Of a stretch of DNA of 64,000 bases, positions 8,629-16,730 are shown piece by piece (positions within the stretch are counted from its first letter, which is position 1; every line of letters starts with the position of its first letter). This DNA comes from Nonlabens dokdonensis DSW-6 (GTDB lineage Bacteria; Bacteroidota; Bacteroidia; Flavobacteriales; Flavobacteriaceae), in assembly GCF_000332115.1 (NCBI RefSeq), contig NC_020156.1, forward strand, positions 2,915,501 through 2,979,500, read 5' to 3'. Position numbers and translations under genes: made by a program. The notes beneath the pieces were generated by a model, which had not been told where the DNA came from, did not search any database, and saw only the letters and a list, made by a program, of their open reading frames with translations.

Positions 8629-8714
8629 ATTTTTGGGTATAAGATATTAGGTATTAGGTGCTGGGCATGTGGGATGAGGTTTTTGGCTCACTCGTTTTGC
8701 TCAATTGAGGTTGA

Positions 8715-8750
8715 AAAAAGCTCCTTTTTCATTTTGAAAAAGGAGCTTTT
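8715..8750. terminator. Bidirectional hairpin terminator
   Basis: AAAAAGCTCCTTTTT and AAAAAGGAGCTTTT form a long stem with T-runs on both strands, 87 bp after ychF. It can end ychF on the plus strand and the toxin-antitoxin transcript on the minus strand. Confidence 0.8.
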
Positions 8751-8753
8751 ATG

Positions 8754-8791
8754 TTTCCTAAAAGGTAGAATTAATTCTACCTTTTGGGAAA
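8754..8791. repeat. Long palindrome centred on AATTAATT
   Basis: AAAAGGTAGAATT (8760-8772) is followed directly by its exact complement AATTCTACCTTTT (8773-8785). Outer pairing extends the symmetry to about 38 bp. A related but shorter hairpin lies at 10420-10449. Confidence 0.8.
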
Positions 8792-8883
8792 CGAAGTTAT
8801 TTAAAAAAGATGTTAAACCAAATCAATCAATTTCAAATGAGTATTTTGTTTCAGTTTTTTAAAATATTAAAAATTAACTTCTA

Positions 8884-9165
8884 CTATTTTTTATCTGGAT
8901 TCCTAGAGGTATTAAATACTGCGTAAATAATTATTTTAGTCTCTTCTATTGTATAAATAACTAAAAATGGAAAACGTTTTAAGTAGGCTTCTCTATAAGG
9001 TTTTCTTTTTTCAGGAAAATGTTCTGGATTTTCTATTATTCTTTTAAAATAGTTCTCAAGATGATTTAAAAATAAGTCTCCTAAACCTAAACGTTTACTT
9101 TCATAATAATGAAAAACATCGGTAATTTGTAATCGAGCCTCTTCCTTTATTTCTAAAGAATACAT
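8884..9165 (-). CDS. RelE/ParE-family toxin
   Basis: 93 residues with the ParE/RelE fold pattern. An N-terminal strand MYSLEIKEEARLQITDVFHYYE is followed by two helices (GLGDLFLNHLENYFKRIIENP). The C-terminal strands are YREAYLKRFPFLVIYTIE and IIIYAVFNTSRNP. The family inhibits translation (RelE) or gyrase (ParE) unless bound by its antitoxin; which applies here is not visible. It starts 2 bp after the antitoxin stop, forming a normal antitoxin-first module. Confidence 0.88.
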   Translation of the reverse strand: MYSLEIKEEARLQITDVFHYYESKRLGLGDLFLNHLENYFKRIIENPEHFPEKRKPYREAYLKRFPFLVIYTIEETKIIIYAVFNTSRNPDKK

Positions 9166-9167
9166 GA

Positions 9168-9401
9168 TTAGCTACTAGAGTTATTTATAGAAGTTTTTAT
9201 TTCTTGCCAGCTGTAGGATTTACTTTTTCCACTTTCATGTAATGTTCTTCTTTGATCTAGTATTTCATATTGCTTTTTTGACAAAGTAAAATCCTCTTCA
9301 CTCTGGTATGTCTCCGCTATTGCTTTTATCATTTTTAAAAGACGATCATCAGCATTATTGACATATTCTAATACAGAGTTTTTTAAATCTAGAGTTGTCA
9401 T
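9168..9401 (-). CDS. Antitoxin of RelE/ParE module
   Basis: 77 residues, acidic and helical, with TLSKKQYEILDQRRTLHESGKSKSYSWQEI. This is the pattern of small Bacteroidota addiction-module antitoxins that pair with RelE/ParE toxins. It sits immediately upstream of the toxin with a 2-bp gap. The N-terminal part probably binds DNA and represses the operon; the C-terminal half would wrap the toxin. Upstream sequence (9402-9622) has no further gene. Confidence 0.82.
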   Translation of the reverse strand: MTTLDLKNSVLEYVNNADDRLLKMIKAIAETYQSEEDFTLSKKQYEILDQRRTLHESGKSKSYSWQEIKTSINNSSS

Positions 9402-9622
9402 AAAGAAATAATTTAAAGTAAAAGTAAGGTTTTAAATCTTAAAGTTAATAATAATATGCCTTTAGTTTAGCGCTTGATTATCTTTTAGTGTTTGTAAATC
9501 AGTGGATTGAGATTGTAATTTTGGTATTAATTATTTTAGTAAGTAGCGGTTCTTTTCTGTAGTTACGAGAGCTGTTTTCATTTTTTTTAATTATGTATGT
9601 CTAAAACATATACTTTTAGTTA

Positions 9623-10309
9623 TCATATCTCTGTCATTTTATAATTATCATTTGTAGCTTGAAGTCTTTTTAATTCAATTACATTTTCTTTTTTATTTAC
9701 AATAATAAAAGGTACAAAATCTTCGATAAATAGTATTTGAAATCCATTATGCTGTATTAAATCCCACCCATGATTAAAAGTCTTATTTCCGTAGTCAAGG
9801 TTTACTCCAACATTTTTGAAATGTAAGGTGTCTGTGACTTTGTTGTTACTGAATAAAAACTTTTTACCAGCTAGATTAATTTTTTGATTATTTTTTAATG
9901 AGTCATCTATTCTACGAAAAGTTTCATAATTGTTTTCATTAAAAACATTACTTTTTACTTGTAATGAATCTCCGTTGATACTTATCACTTGGTACTTATT
10001 ATAATTGTTAGATTTGATGACGCCGAACATGTTCAAAACGAATCCTATTCTTTTTGAACTCATGATATTTGGATTGTCTAAACTTGAAGTACCATAATAA
10101 GAAGGAAATTCTTCGAAACAAGAAAAATAGCCTAAAGTCATTACACTTTCATGTGCTAGATACAAATCCATGTCTGGGTGGACTTCATATTCACCTATCC
10201 ACGTACCTTTTAATTCTTGATTAGTAAAACCTATTGATAGAATAAATATCAATAAAATACTTACAACTGTGATGAAAAGGTATTTGATATACTTTAAAAA
10301 TTTTTTCAA
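9623..10309 (-). CDS. Unknown membrane-anchored protein
   Basis: 228 residues. A basic N-terminus is followed by one membrane segment (YLFITVVSILLIFILSIGF, about residues 10-28). The rest is an exported soluble domain starting ELKGTWIGEYEV, reminiscent of lipocalin-like or DUF-type domains that begin with a GTW/GxW strand, and ending in beta-rich sequence. I do not recognise a specific family. It is strongly AT-rich and flanked by non-coding stretches of about 200 bp on both sides. Confidence 0.6.
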   Translation of the reverse strand: MKKFLKYIKYLFITVVSILLIFILSIGFTNQELKGTWIGEYEVHPDMDLYLAHESVMTLGYFSCFEEFPSYYGTSSLDNPNIMSSKRIGFVLNMFGVIKSNNYNKYQVISINGDSLQVKSNVFNENNYETFRRIDDSLKNNQKINLAGKKFLFSNNKVTDTLHFKNVGVNLDYGNKTFNHGWDLIQHNGFQILFIEDFVPFIIVNKKENVIELKRLQATNDNYKMTEI

Positions 10310-10419
10310 ATTGTTTTAACTTTAAATTGATAATATAAAAATACCAGCGTTCAAAACCGAGTAATTATTGTTCGAATATAACTTCCTCTTCCTCAAAAAC
10401 ATTATATTTTTTGCTATCA

Positions 10420-10449
10420 CTTAAGGGTACTATTAATTCTACCCTTAAG
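10420..10449. repeat. Hairpin CTTAAGGGTA ... TACCCTTAAG
   Basis: A 10-bp perfect stem at 10420-10429 and 10440-10449 with loop CTATTAATTC. It shares ATTAATTCTACC with the palindrome at 8754-8791, suggesting a common origin. It lies just downstream of the stop of the unknown gene at 10495-10986 on the minus strand, so it might also act as a terminator, although a clean T-run is missing. Confidence 0.6.
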
Positions 10450-10494
10450 GAAATAAAGAAAATTACAACTAATAATATACTTGAAGAGATTTTT

Positions 10495-10986
10495 TTAAAA
10501 GGTAATTTTAACAAATGAATTACTCACTAGCTTAAATAAAAATTCATATTGTAATCTTTCCGAATCATCATCAAGAGGTTGATTTTCCTTAAAACGAGAT
10601 TTGTAAGGAATCATTTTCTCTGATGTAATTTTTTGATCGTCTGAACAATTGAAATTATAATAAAAAATTGGAGATTCTTTACTCGTTTCTATACAGGTAA
10701 GTGAACTAAAATCTTGCATCGATTCGACATTTATAGAGTCATTAAAGAGCCACAATAATTTTCTATTGTCGTAATCAGTTTCGATCCAAGTTTCTGAGCT
10801 TATGCCAATATAAGTTTCTTCATTAATTGAAAACCTAGATATAGCGATAGCTCTTTTTCCAATGGTTTGATTTAAAGCAGTAACAATTTTATTTATCTCT
10901 TTATTAGATTTAATATCAGAAATACTACTCTGTGAAAAAGACACCTGAAAAGCAATCAAAATTATAACTAGAGTAGTCGATTTCAT
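10495..10986 (-). CDS. Unknown secreted protein
   Basis: 163 residues with a short signal peptide (MKSTTLVIILIAFQVSFSQS). The mature part has no motif I recognise. It contains three cysteines, two of them in the segment CIETSKESPIFYYNFNC. It starts only 4 bp after the gldG stop, so it may be read from the gld operon. A link to gliding is not supported by anything else. Confidence 0.6.
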   Translation of the reverse strand: MKSTTLVIILIAFQVSFSQSSISDIKSNKEINKIVTALNQTIGKRAIAISRFSINEETYIGISSETWIETDYDNRKLLWLFNDSINVESMQDFSSLTCIETSKESPIFYYNFNCSDDQKITSEKMIPYKSRFKENQPLDDDSERLQYEFLFKLVSNSFVKITF

Positions 10987-10990
10987 ATAG

Positions 10991-12688
10991 TTAAGCTTGA
11001 TACTTCCTCTTTCTCAACCACATAAAAACAAAACCAAATCCTGCAACTATCAAAAGCGGTAATACGGTATTGATAAACTGCCATTTAAACTTTTCATCAA
11101 TCACCTTTTTAGAATCTAAAAAAGGAACTTGAATGTCCTTATTTCGTAATTTGATCAAACCAGTATCGTCTAGAAGATAGTTGATCGTATTCATGAGAAA
11201 CTCTTTGTTACCGTAGAGTTGTCCTGTCCTGATGTCAAAACCTAATTCTTGTGGTTCACCTCTCAGTACCTGGTTTTTCAACACATCACCATCGGCTATA
11301 AGGACAATTGCAGCTTCTTTTCCTTCATCAGTAGGATTATTTAAATCAACTGGTTTTACACGATTTTTGTAGGCGCTGGTAAAAGAACCTTCTGCAAGTA
11401 CCGCAAGTGGTAAGTTGGATTTGTTATAAGACTCTATCACAACTTCTTTCCCTATCTCATTAAGAGAAACAACAGTAGGTAAAGTCAATTCTTTTGCTTT
11501 ATCAGATGTGCTCAGTAATATCGTTTTACGGATTCCATTTTTCAATGTATCGATGCTACCAGTATATTCAAATTTTACATCTTCTAAGTTCTTTGTTATA
11601 AATTGAGCTGTAGCGCTGGTATCTTTTGAAGTTTTAGAAATAGGGTAGTAAGGCCATGCGTAAGCCTCGTATTGGGTGTTTCTTCCTTGTCCAGTGGCAA
11701 GAGCTAGTGGTGCATGTTTCAAATCTTTTACCAGACCATTGTTCAACCTCAAACCATATCTGAAAAGCATATCGTCCAGATTCAATTTTCTAGGCAGCGG
11801 ATAAGCTTTTCGTTGTTCATTTGAAAGACTATCATTTTCCATCACAATAGGGTCAACAGCTAGCAACATTTTACCACCTTGCATAAGGTATTGATCCAGC
11901 AAATATTTTTTAGTTTCCGAATAAGGTGCTGTTGGTTTAGGGTCAATGATGAGGTCAAATTTATTCATCACCTCAAGAACCTGTTGCGGTGCTATCGTAT
12001 CGTTAGTTGTCAAAAACTCGATTCCAAAAGGTCGCGTGTTGTAGTATTCGTTCACGCTACCTATAAAATCACCGATGCGCACATCTGATAATTCATCGCT
12101 ATCTCTTAAGAAAGCAACCGTTTTATCTTTTTCTAGTGAAGCTTTACGTAGTCCATCGGCAAATTGATATTCTAATTGCTGGATGCTGGAATTAACGCGT
12201 TCTTCTGCTGTGGCGCGTGCTACGGTTTTCAATAATGGTACGGCAGTTGTTTTACCGTCATAAAGGATCAGTGCATATGGAAAAACAGTGACATTGGTGC
12301 TTTTTCCTCCTTCTTGAATAGTGGCAACAGCACCTTTCACTCCATTACTTAAAAGCTGAGCGGTAATTTGTTCTGTTTCGGCTGGAGTTGCATCCTCGAT
12401 AGGGTTGAGAAAATCGTATTTTAAATTAGGATGCAAGGCAGCAAGTTCTTCAAGAAATTGTCCTGTTTCCAATTTTAATTTTCTGAATTCGCTAGGTAAC
12501 TCACCATCTAGAAATACATCAATTACGATAGGTTTGTAGGCTTGTTTTAGAATCTTTTCAGTGTCTGCGCTTACAGTATATCGATTATCTTTAGTAAGGT
12601 CAAAACGTTTGTAAATAGATCGCGCGGCAATATTTACGATTATGAGAACGATGAGTACTAAGATAAAACTGGTATATGTTTTTTTCAT
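10991..12688 (-). CDS. gldG: Gliding-motility ABC component GldG
   Basis: 565 residues. One N-terminal membrane segment (YTSFILVLIVLIIVNIAARSIY), a large periplasmic domain of the GldG/ABC_transp_aux type with DLTKDNRYTVSADTEKILK, and a C-terminal anchor (TVLPLLIVAGFGFVFMWLRKRK). GldG works with the permease GldF and the ATPase GldA in an ABC transporter needed for gliding in Flavobacterium johnsoniae. GldA is not in the window; in this group it is usually elsewhere. The gene starts 2 bp after the gldF stop. Confidence 0.92.
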   Translation of the reverse strand: MKKTYTSFILVLIVLIIVNIAARSIYKRFDLTKDNRYTVSADTEKILKQAYKPIVIDVFLDGELPSEFRKLKLETGQFLEELAALHPNLKYDFLNPIEDATPAETEQITAQLLSNGVKGAVATIQEGGKSTNVTVFPYALILYDGKTTAVPLLKTVARATAEERVNSSIQQLEYQFADGLRKASLEKDKTVAFLRDSDELSDVRIGDFIGSVNEYYNTRPFGIEFLTTNDTIAPQQVLEVMNKFDLIIDPKPTAPYSETKKYLLDQYLMQGGKMLLAVDPIVMENDSLSNEQRKAYPLPRKLNLDDMLFRYGLRLNNGLVKDLKHAPLALATGQGRNTQYEAYAWPYYPISKTSKDTSATAQFITKNLEDVKFEYTGSIDTLKNGIRKTILLSTSDKAKELTLPTVVSLNEIGKEVVIESYNKSNLPLAVLAEGSFTSAYKNRVKPVDLNNPTDEGKEAAIVLIADGDVLKNQVLRGEPQELGFDIRTGQLYGNKEFLMNTINYLLDDTGLIKLRNKDIQVPFLDSKKVIDEKFKWQFINTVLPLLIVAGFGFVFMWLRKRKYQA

Positions 12689-12690
12689 AG

Positions 12691-13419
12691 TTATCGTTTT
12701 GATAAGATGGTTTTTAGTGAAATTTCGCTTAAAGCGAAAAATAAAACAGCAACACTTAAGAAGTAGATCACGTCACGAGTATCAAGAACTCCTCTGGCCA
12801 TACTTTCATAGTGGTATTTGAGACCGAGAGAGGCCAGAAAATCATTGTCGGCTAGGTAATTGTTTAAGCCATCAAAGCCAAAATAAAATATAAAGCATAG
12901 GACAGCTGCAAGTAAAAACGCCACAATCTGATTAGAAGTTACCGTAGAGCTAAAAACTCCTATGGATGTGTAACTCATAGCCAGTAAAATAGCACCTAGA
13001 TAACTACCGAATGTGCTGCCGTAGTCTAGATTATTTGGCGTTTCTCCTAGCTGACCTAAACTGTACACATAAATCAACGTAGGAATCAAAGCAATGATAA
13101 TAAGTACTAACGCCGCCAGATACTTACCTCCGATCAATTTCTTAGTTGATATAGGTCTTGTGCTTAACATTTCTAGTGTTCCTAGATTACGTTCTACGGT
13201 AAAACTGCGCATAGTTACTGCTGGAATTAAAAACATAAACAACCATGGAATAATTAAAAAGAAGGGAGCAAGATCTGCAAAACCATAATCCAGAATGTTA
13301 TACTCACCTTTAAAAATAAAAATAAAGAGACTGGTGATGATGAGAAATATTCCTATCACTAGATAACCAGTAAGACTGGAAAAGAAACCGTTTAGTTCTT
13401 TGATAAAAATGGCTTTCAT
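12691..13419 (-). CDS. gldF: Gliding-motility ABC permease GldF
   Basis: 242 residues with six membrane segments of the ABC-2 permease type. The start MKAIFIKELNGFFSSLTGYL and MRSFTVERNLGTLEMLSTRPI are characteristic of GldF. Its ATG overlaps the stop of the upstream monooxygenase-like gene by 4 bp, and gldG follows 2 bp downstream. It should sit in the inner membrane and pair with GldA and GldG. Confidence 0.93.
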   Translation of the reverse strand: MKAIFIKELNGFFSSLTGYLVIGIFLIITSLFIFIFKGEYNILDYGFADLAPFFLIIPWLFMFLIPAVTMRSFTVERNLGTLEMLSTRPISTKKLIGGKYLAALVLIIIALIPTLIYVYSLGQLGETPNNLDYGSTFGSYLGAILLAMSYTSIGVFSSTVTSNQIVAFLLAAVLCFIFYFGFDGLNNYLADNDFLASLGLKYHYESMARGVLDTRDVIYFLSVAVLFFALSEISLKTILSKR

Positions 13420-13712
13420 AAAAGGCTGTGGATTTTTACTACAGAATTTGCTTGTGGTTTTTCATCAAACATAGCTTTAGTTTGTGGCCATACTTCTTGA
13501 AATAACGCACTTTTTCTATAATTATTTAATGCTTCTTCATCTTTCCAGTAGCTATAAGTATAGAATCGCTGTTCATCTTCCATATCTTGATACAATTCTA
13601 GAAAACTACATCCAGGTTGATTTCTTATTTGTTCTTTATAAGCATCAAACATATTTTGAAATTTACCGACAGCGGTTTCTTTAAAATGCATATTTACTAT
13701 ACGTACAATCAT
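13416..13712 (-). CDS. ABM-domain protein, putative quinol monooxygenase
   Basis: 98 residues, a single ferredoxin-like ABM domain: MIVRIVNMHFKETAVGKFQ, PGCSFLELYQDMEDEQRFYTYSYWKDEEALNNYRKS and a C-terminal strand. Members oxidise or sense small aromatic substrates without cofactors; many are of unknown role. It overlaps both neighbours by 4 bp (SAM transferase upstream, gldF downstream), so it is inside the gld operon. Its relation to gliding is unknown. Confidence 0.85.
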   Translation of the reverse strand: MIVRIVNMHFKETAVGKFQNMFDAYKEQIRNQPGCSFLELYQDMEDEQRFYTYSYWKDEEALNNYRKSALFQEVWPQTKAMFDEKPQANSVVKIHSLL

Positions 13713-14545
13713 GATTCTACAAAAGTTATTATTACAGGAGCATTTATTTGAAGACCAAACAAGGTGCTCGCACTACCCACCGTAAGCGGATTTGATTTAT
13801 ATGTGGCCAGTTCTAAATGATCTGAACTATTGAATAAAACAAGACCTTTTCCATCTACATCTCGTTTATTTTCTTTATCGTTAAAATTAATTAAGTCACT
13901 GTAACGATGAAATATTTTATTAAACCTTTCATTACGCGCCGAAATCTCAAATTTGCGTCCTTTTCCTATTTCGTCAAAGATTTCCTTAGTAATATTAGTA
14001 ACCGAATTACCGTAATTATCAATGTAAATCACTTGACCGTGAATAACGTTTTTACTGTCTGCTATTTTTGGAATGACGCCGTGAATGGCTCTTATGCGAT
14101 TAATAGGTTTGCCTACTACTTCAAGAGTACCTCCACGAGCTATGTGGCAGGCAGTTTGTACAAAGGCATCTAGAGTGGTAAAGTTAGAAGAAATCCTATC
14201 GTGAATATTGATTTCGACTAATTTTTCAGGTCTTAATTTACTCATTATCAATGCAAGAACGCCATTGTCAGCACATATAAAATAATGCGAATTCAGAAGT
14301 ACTGCGACATGTTTATTTTCTGGAGTATGCTCTGCATCTACACCTATAATGTGAATCGTGCCATCAGGAAAAGAATGATAGGCATTTTTAATAATATAAG
14401 CAGCTTCAGCAATATTAAAAGGCGCTACCTCGTGAGAGATGTCCACAATAGTAATTCCCTCTAATTCTTTATAAATAGCACCTTTAACCGCTCCCACGTA
14501 TGGATCTTTCCATCCAAAATCAGTAGTAAGAGTAATTATAGGCAT
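13709..14545 (-). CDS. SAM hydroxide adenosyltransferase (DUF62)
   Basis: 278 residues. Family marks: TLTTDFGWKDPYVGAVKGAI at the N-terminus, GVDAEHTPENKHVAVL, FICADNGVLALI, and in the C-terminal domain YIDNYGNSVTNI. This family, related to fluorinase and chlorinase, uses hydroxide to cleave S-adenosylmethionine to adenosine and methionine. It heads a four-gene operon with the ABM protein, gldF and gldG. It is divergent from phoH across 149 bp. Confidence 0.9.
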   Translation of the reverse strand: MPIITLTTDFGWKDPYVGAVKGAIYKELEGITIVDISHEVAPFNIAEAAYIIKNAYHSFPDGTIHIIGVDAEHTPENKHVAVLLNSHYFICADNGVLALIMSKLRPEKLVEINIHDRISSNFTTLDAFVQTACHIARGGTLEVVGKPINRIRAIHGVIPKIADSKNVIHGQVIYIDNYGNSVTNITKEIFDEIGKGRKFEISARNERFNKIFHRYSDLINFNDKENKRDVDGKGLVLFNSSDHLELATYKSNPLTVGSASTLFGLQINAPVIITFVES

Positions 14546-14694
14546 AAGGAAATTTAAATTGTTAATTAAATGATCGTTAAATTATAGCTATCGCCTTTTA
14601 TTCAATAATCATTTTTCACTACTTTCAAGCAGTTAAAATACTAGAAACAAAATTATAAAATTAAACCTTCAATCACTTACTTAATTTACCGCTT

Positions 14695-15645
14695 TTGAAC
14701 GAACTTATCATTGACCTATCAGAAACTAATCCAAGGGAATTTTTTGGAGTAAAGAATACAAATCTTGCTTTTCTAAAATCTCATTTTCCTAAACTCAAAA
14801 TTGTTGCTCGAGGCAGCAAAATAAAAGTCTACGGTGATGAAGAGCAACTAGGTGAATTTGATAAACGCATCCAGTTGATGTTAAACCATTTTGGTAAATA
14901 CAATAAGATCGACGTAAACGTCATGGAGCGACTGCTCACTACAGATAGTGATCATCATGAAATAGTTAAAGGAAATGATGACGTGCTGGTTCACGGTAAT
15001 TCCGGAATGTTGATACGTCCTAAAACACCTAACCAGCGCAAGTTGATCGAGCTTACTAAGAAAAACGATATGGTTTTTGCGGTAGGTCCTGCTGGAACTG
15101 GTAAAACCTATATAGGCGTGGCGCTTGCAGTAAAAGCCTTAAAAGAGAAACGCATCAAAAGAATAATCATCACGCGACCTGCGGTTGAAGCTGGTGAGAA
15201 TTTAGGATTTTTACCTGGCGATCTTAAAGAAAAGCTAGATCCTTATATGCAGCCTATTTATGATGCATTGCGTGATATGATTCCTGCAGAGCGACTTGCT
15301 ACTTACATAGAAAAAGGAATTATTCAAATTGCACCATTAGCATTTATGCGCGGTAGAACTCTAGATCAGGCTTATGTCATACTTGATGAGTCTCAAAATA
15401 CCACTCATGCACAAATGAAAATGTTTTTAACTCGTATGGGAAAAGACGCTAAGTTTTTTATCACCGGCGATCCAGGACAGATCGATTTACCTCGACGCGT
15501 TATTTCTGGATTAAAGGAAGCATTGTTAATTCTTAAAAATGTAGACGGAGTAGGAATGATGTACCTCGATGATAGCGATGTAGTACGACATAGACTCGTC
15601 AAAAAAGTAGTTGCCGCTTACAAAGAAATAGAGAATAGGAATTAA
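14695..15645 (+). CDS. PhoH-like ATPase
   Basis: 316 residues. Walker A GPAGTGKT begins at residue 131; Walker B is around AYVILDESQNTT; FFITGDPGQIDLPRR follows. The N-terminal part has a KH-like region (IVARGSKIKVYGDEEQLGEF). The start is a TTG (MNELIIDLSETNPREFFG), the normal position for flavobacterial PhoH; no ATG upstream in frame suits. PhoH-like ATPases are linked to RNA metabolism and YbeY. A clear terminator follows. Confidence 0.94.
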   Translation: MNELIIDLSETNPREFFGVKNTNLAFLKSHFPKLKIVARGSKIKVYGDEEQLGEFDKRIQLMLNHFGKYNKIDVNVMERLLTTDSDHHEIVKGNDDVLVHGNSGMLIRPKTPNQRKLIELTKKNDMVFAVGPAGTGKTYIGVALAVKALKEKRIKRIIITRPAVEAGENLGFLPGDLKEKLDPYMQPIYDALRDMIPAERLATYIEKGIIQIAPLAFMRGRTLDQAYVILDESQNTTHAQMKMFLTRMGKDAKFFITGDPGQIDLPRRVISGLKEALLILKNVDGVGMMYLDDSDVVRHRLVKKVVAAYKEIENRN

Positions 15646-15672
15646 GAAATTCATTTCATTTGAACTTAATAA

Positions 15673-15709
15673 AATCCTCATTTAATTATTTTAAATGAGG
15701 ATTGTTTTT
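15673..15709 (+). terminator. Rho-independent terminator after phoH
   Basis: AATCCTCATTTA (15673-15684) pairs with TAAATGAGGATT (15692-15703), followed by GTTTTTG. Confidence 0.88.
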
Positions 15710-15713
15710 GTTC

Positions 15714-15729
15714 CGCTTTCGCGAAAGCG
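15714..15729. repeat. 16-bp palindrome, copy 3
   Basis: CGCTTTCGCGAAAGCG, immediately after the phoH terminator. Symmetry extends three bases each side (TTC...GAA). Confidence 0.95.
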
Positions 15730-15870
15730 GAATAATTACCAGCCATTTTAAATTTACCAGATTCATTTTCATAGACTTGCTACTACTTTCTTGTGTTAAT
15801 GTTAATACAAATAGGAATCGCATGTTTAATGTTTTGATATTTTTGTTAAACAAACTATCAATCCAATATT

Positions 15871-16686
15871 ATGAAAACCATCTTTTTTGTACTTAGTGTA
15901 GTAGCTTCATTTTTAATCCTTCCTGTCGACGAGGCATCTGCTGATTTTAAAGGTCAAGCCGTTTATATTTCAAAAACCAAAATGGATTTAGGATCTTGGG
16001 GAGCTAGAATGAGTGAGGCGCAAAAAAAGCAAGCAGCTGCAAGATTGAAAAATCGTTTAGAAAAAACTTACACGCTCAATTTTACAAAAACAGAATCTAC
16101 TTTTGAAGAAGAAGACAAGCTAGACGCTATGTCTGGAGCAACAGACTCTTGGGGAAATAACTTTACACCTGGCGATCAGTATAAAAACATTAAAGAAAAG
16201 TCTTTATTACAAAGTCAAGAATTTTACGGTAAAAAATTCTTAGTTAAAGATGAGTTGTTGAACATAGACTGGAAAATGGGTTCTGAAACAAAACAGATAG
16301 GAAAGTACAATTGCTTTAAAGCTATGGCAACTATTCCTACAGCAGACTTGTCATGGTATGATTTTTCTTGGGCAGAATTGAGAAAAAAAGAAAGTGAAGA
16401 TGGAGAAGAAGCAGCAGAAGACATGACTCTAGTAGAAGCCTGGTACACATTAGAAGTTCCAGTAAGTCATGGACCAGCTGAGTATTGGGGACTTCCGGGA
16501 TTAATCCTAGAAGTTAGTTCTGGTAATACTACTATGTTATGTACAAAAATCGTGATCAACCCTAAGGAGGAAATTAGTATAGAAGCTCCAGATAACGGAA
16601 AAGAAATTACTAAGAAAGATTACAAGGCAACAATCGTAAGAAAGATGACAGAAATGATGAATAATAGAGGAAGAAGACGCGGTTAA
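15871..16686 (+). CDS. GLPGLI family protein
   Basis: 271 residues with a signal peptide (MKTIFFVLSVVASFLILP). The name-giving motif appears as EYWGLPGLILEVSSGN near residue 207. GLPGLI proteins are secreted Bacteroidota proteins of unknown function, often encoded next to a TonB-dependent or barrel receptor, as here. The downstream barrel gene begins about 45 bp after the stop, so the two are probably co-transcribed. The C-terminus ends in a basic Arg-rich run. Confidence 0.88.
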   Translation: MKTIFFVLSVVASFLILPVDEASADFKGQAVYISKTKMDLGSWGARMSEAQKKQAAARLKNRLEKTYTLNFTKTESTFEEEDKLDAMSGATDSWGNNFTPGDQYKNIKEKSLLQSQEFYGKKFLVKDELLNIDWKMGSETKQIGKYNCFKAMATIPTADLSWYDFSWAELRKKESEDGEEAAEDMTLVEAWYTLEVPVSHGPAEYWGLPGLILEVSSGNTTMLCTKIVINPKEEISIEAPDNGKEITKKDYKATIVRKMTEMMNNRGRRRG

Positions 16687-16730
16687 TTCATTCTTCATTT
16701 AAACTCTTCAATTCATTTCAATTCTACATC

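Noticed and set aside
8674..8862. Open frame of 62 codons after ychF
   Set aside because: It runs through the bidirectional terminator and the long palindrome; composition is that of non-coding sequence.
12723..12739. TTTCGCTTAAAGCGAAA inside gldF
   Set aside because: Palindromic and similar in wording to the repeat but with a different centre; taken as chance.
15702..15896. Open frame of 64 codons after phoH
   Set aside because: It covers the palindrome repeat and overlaps the GLPGLI start; no support as a gene.
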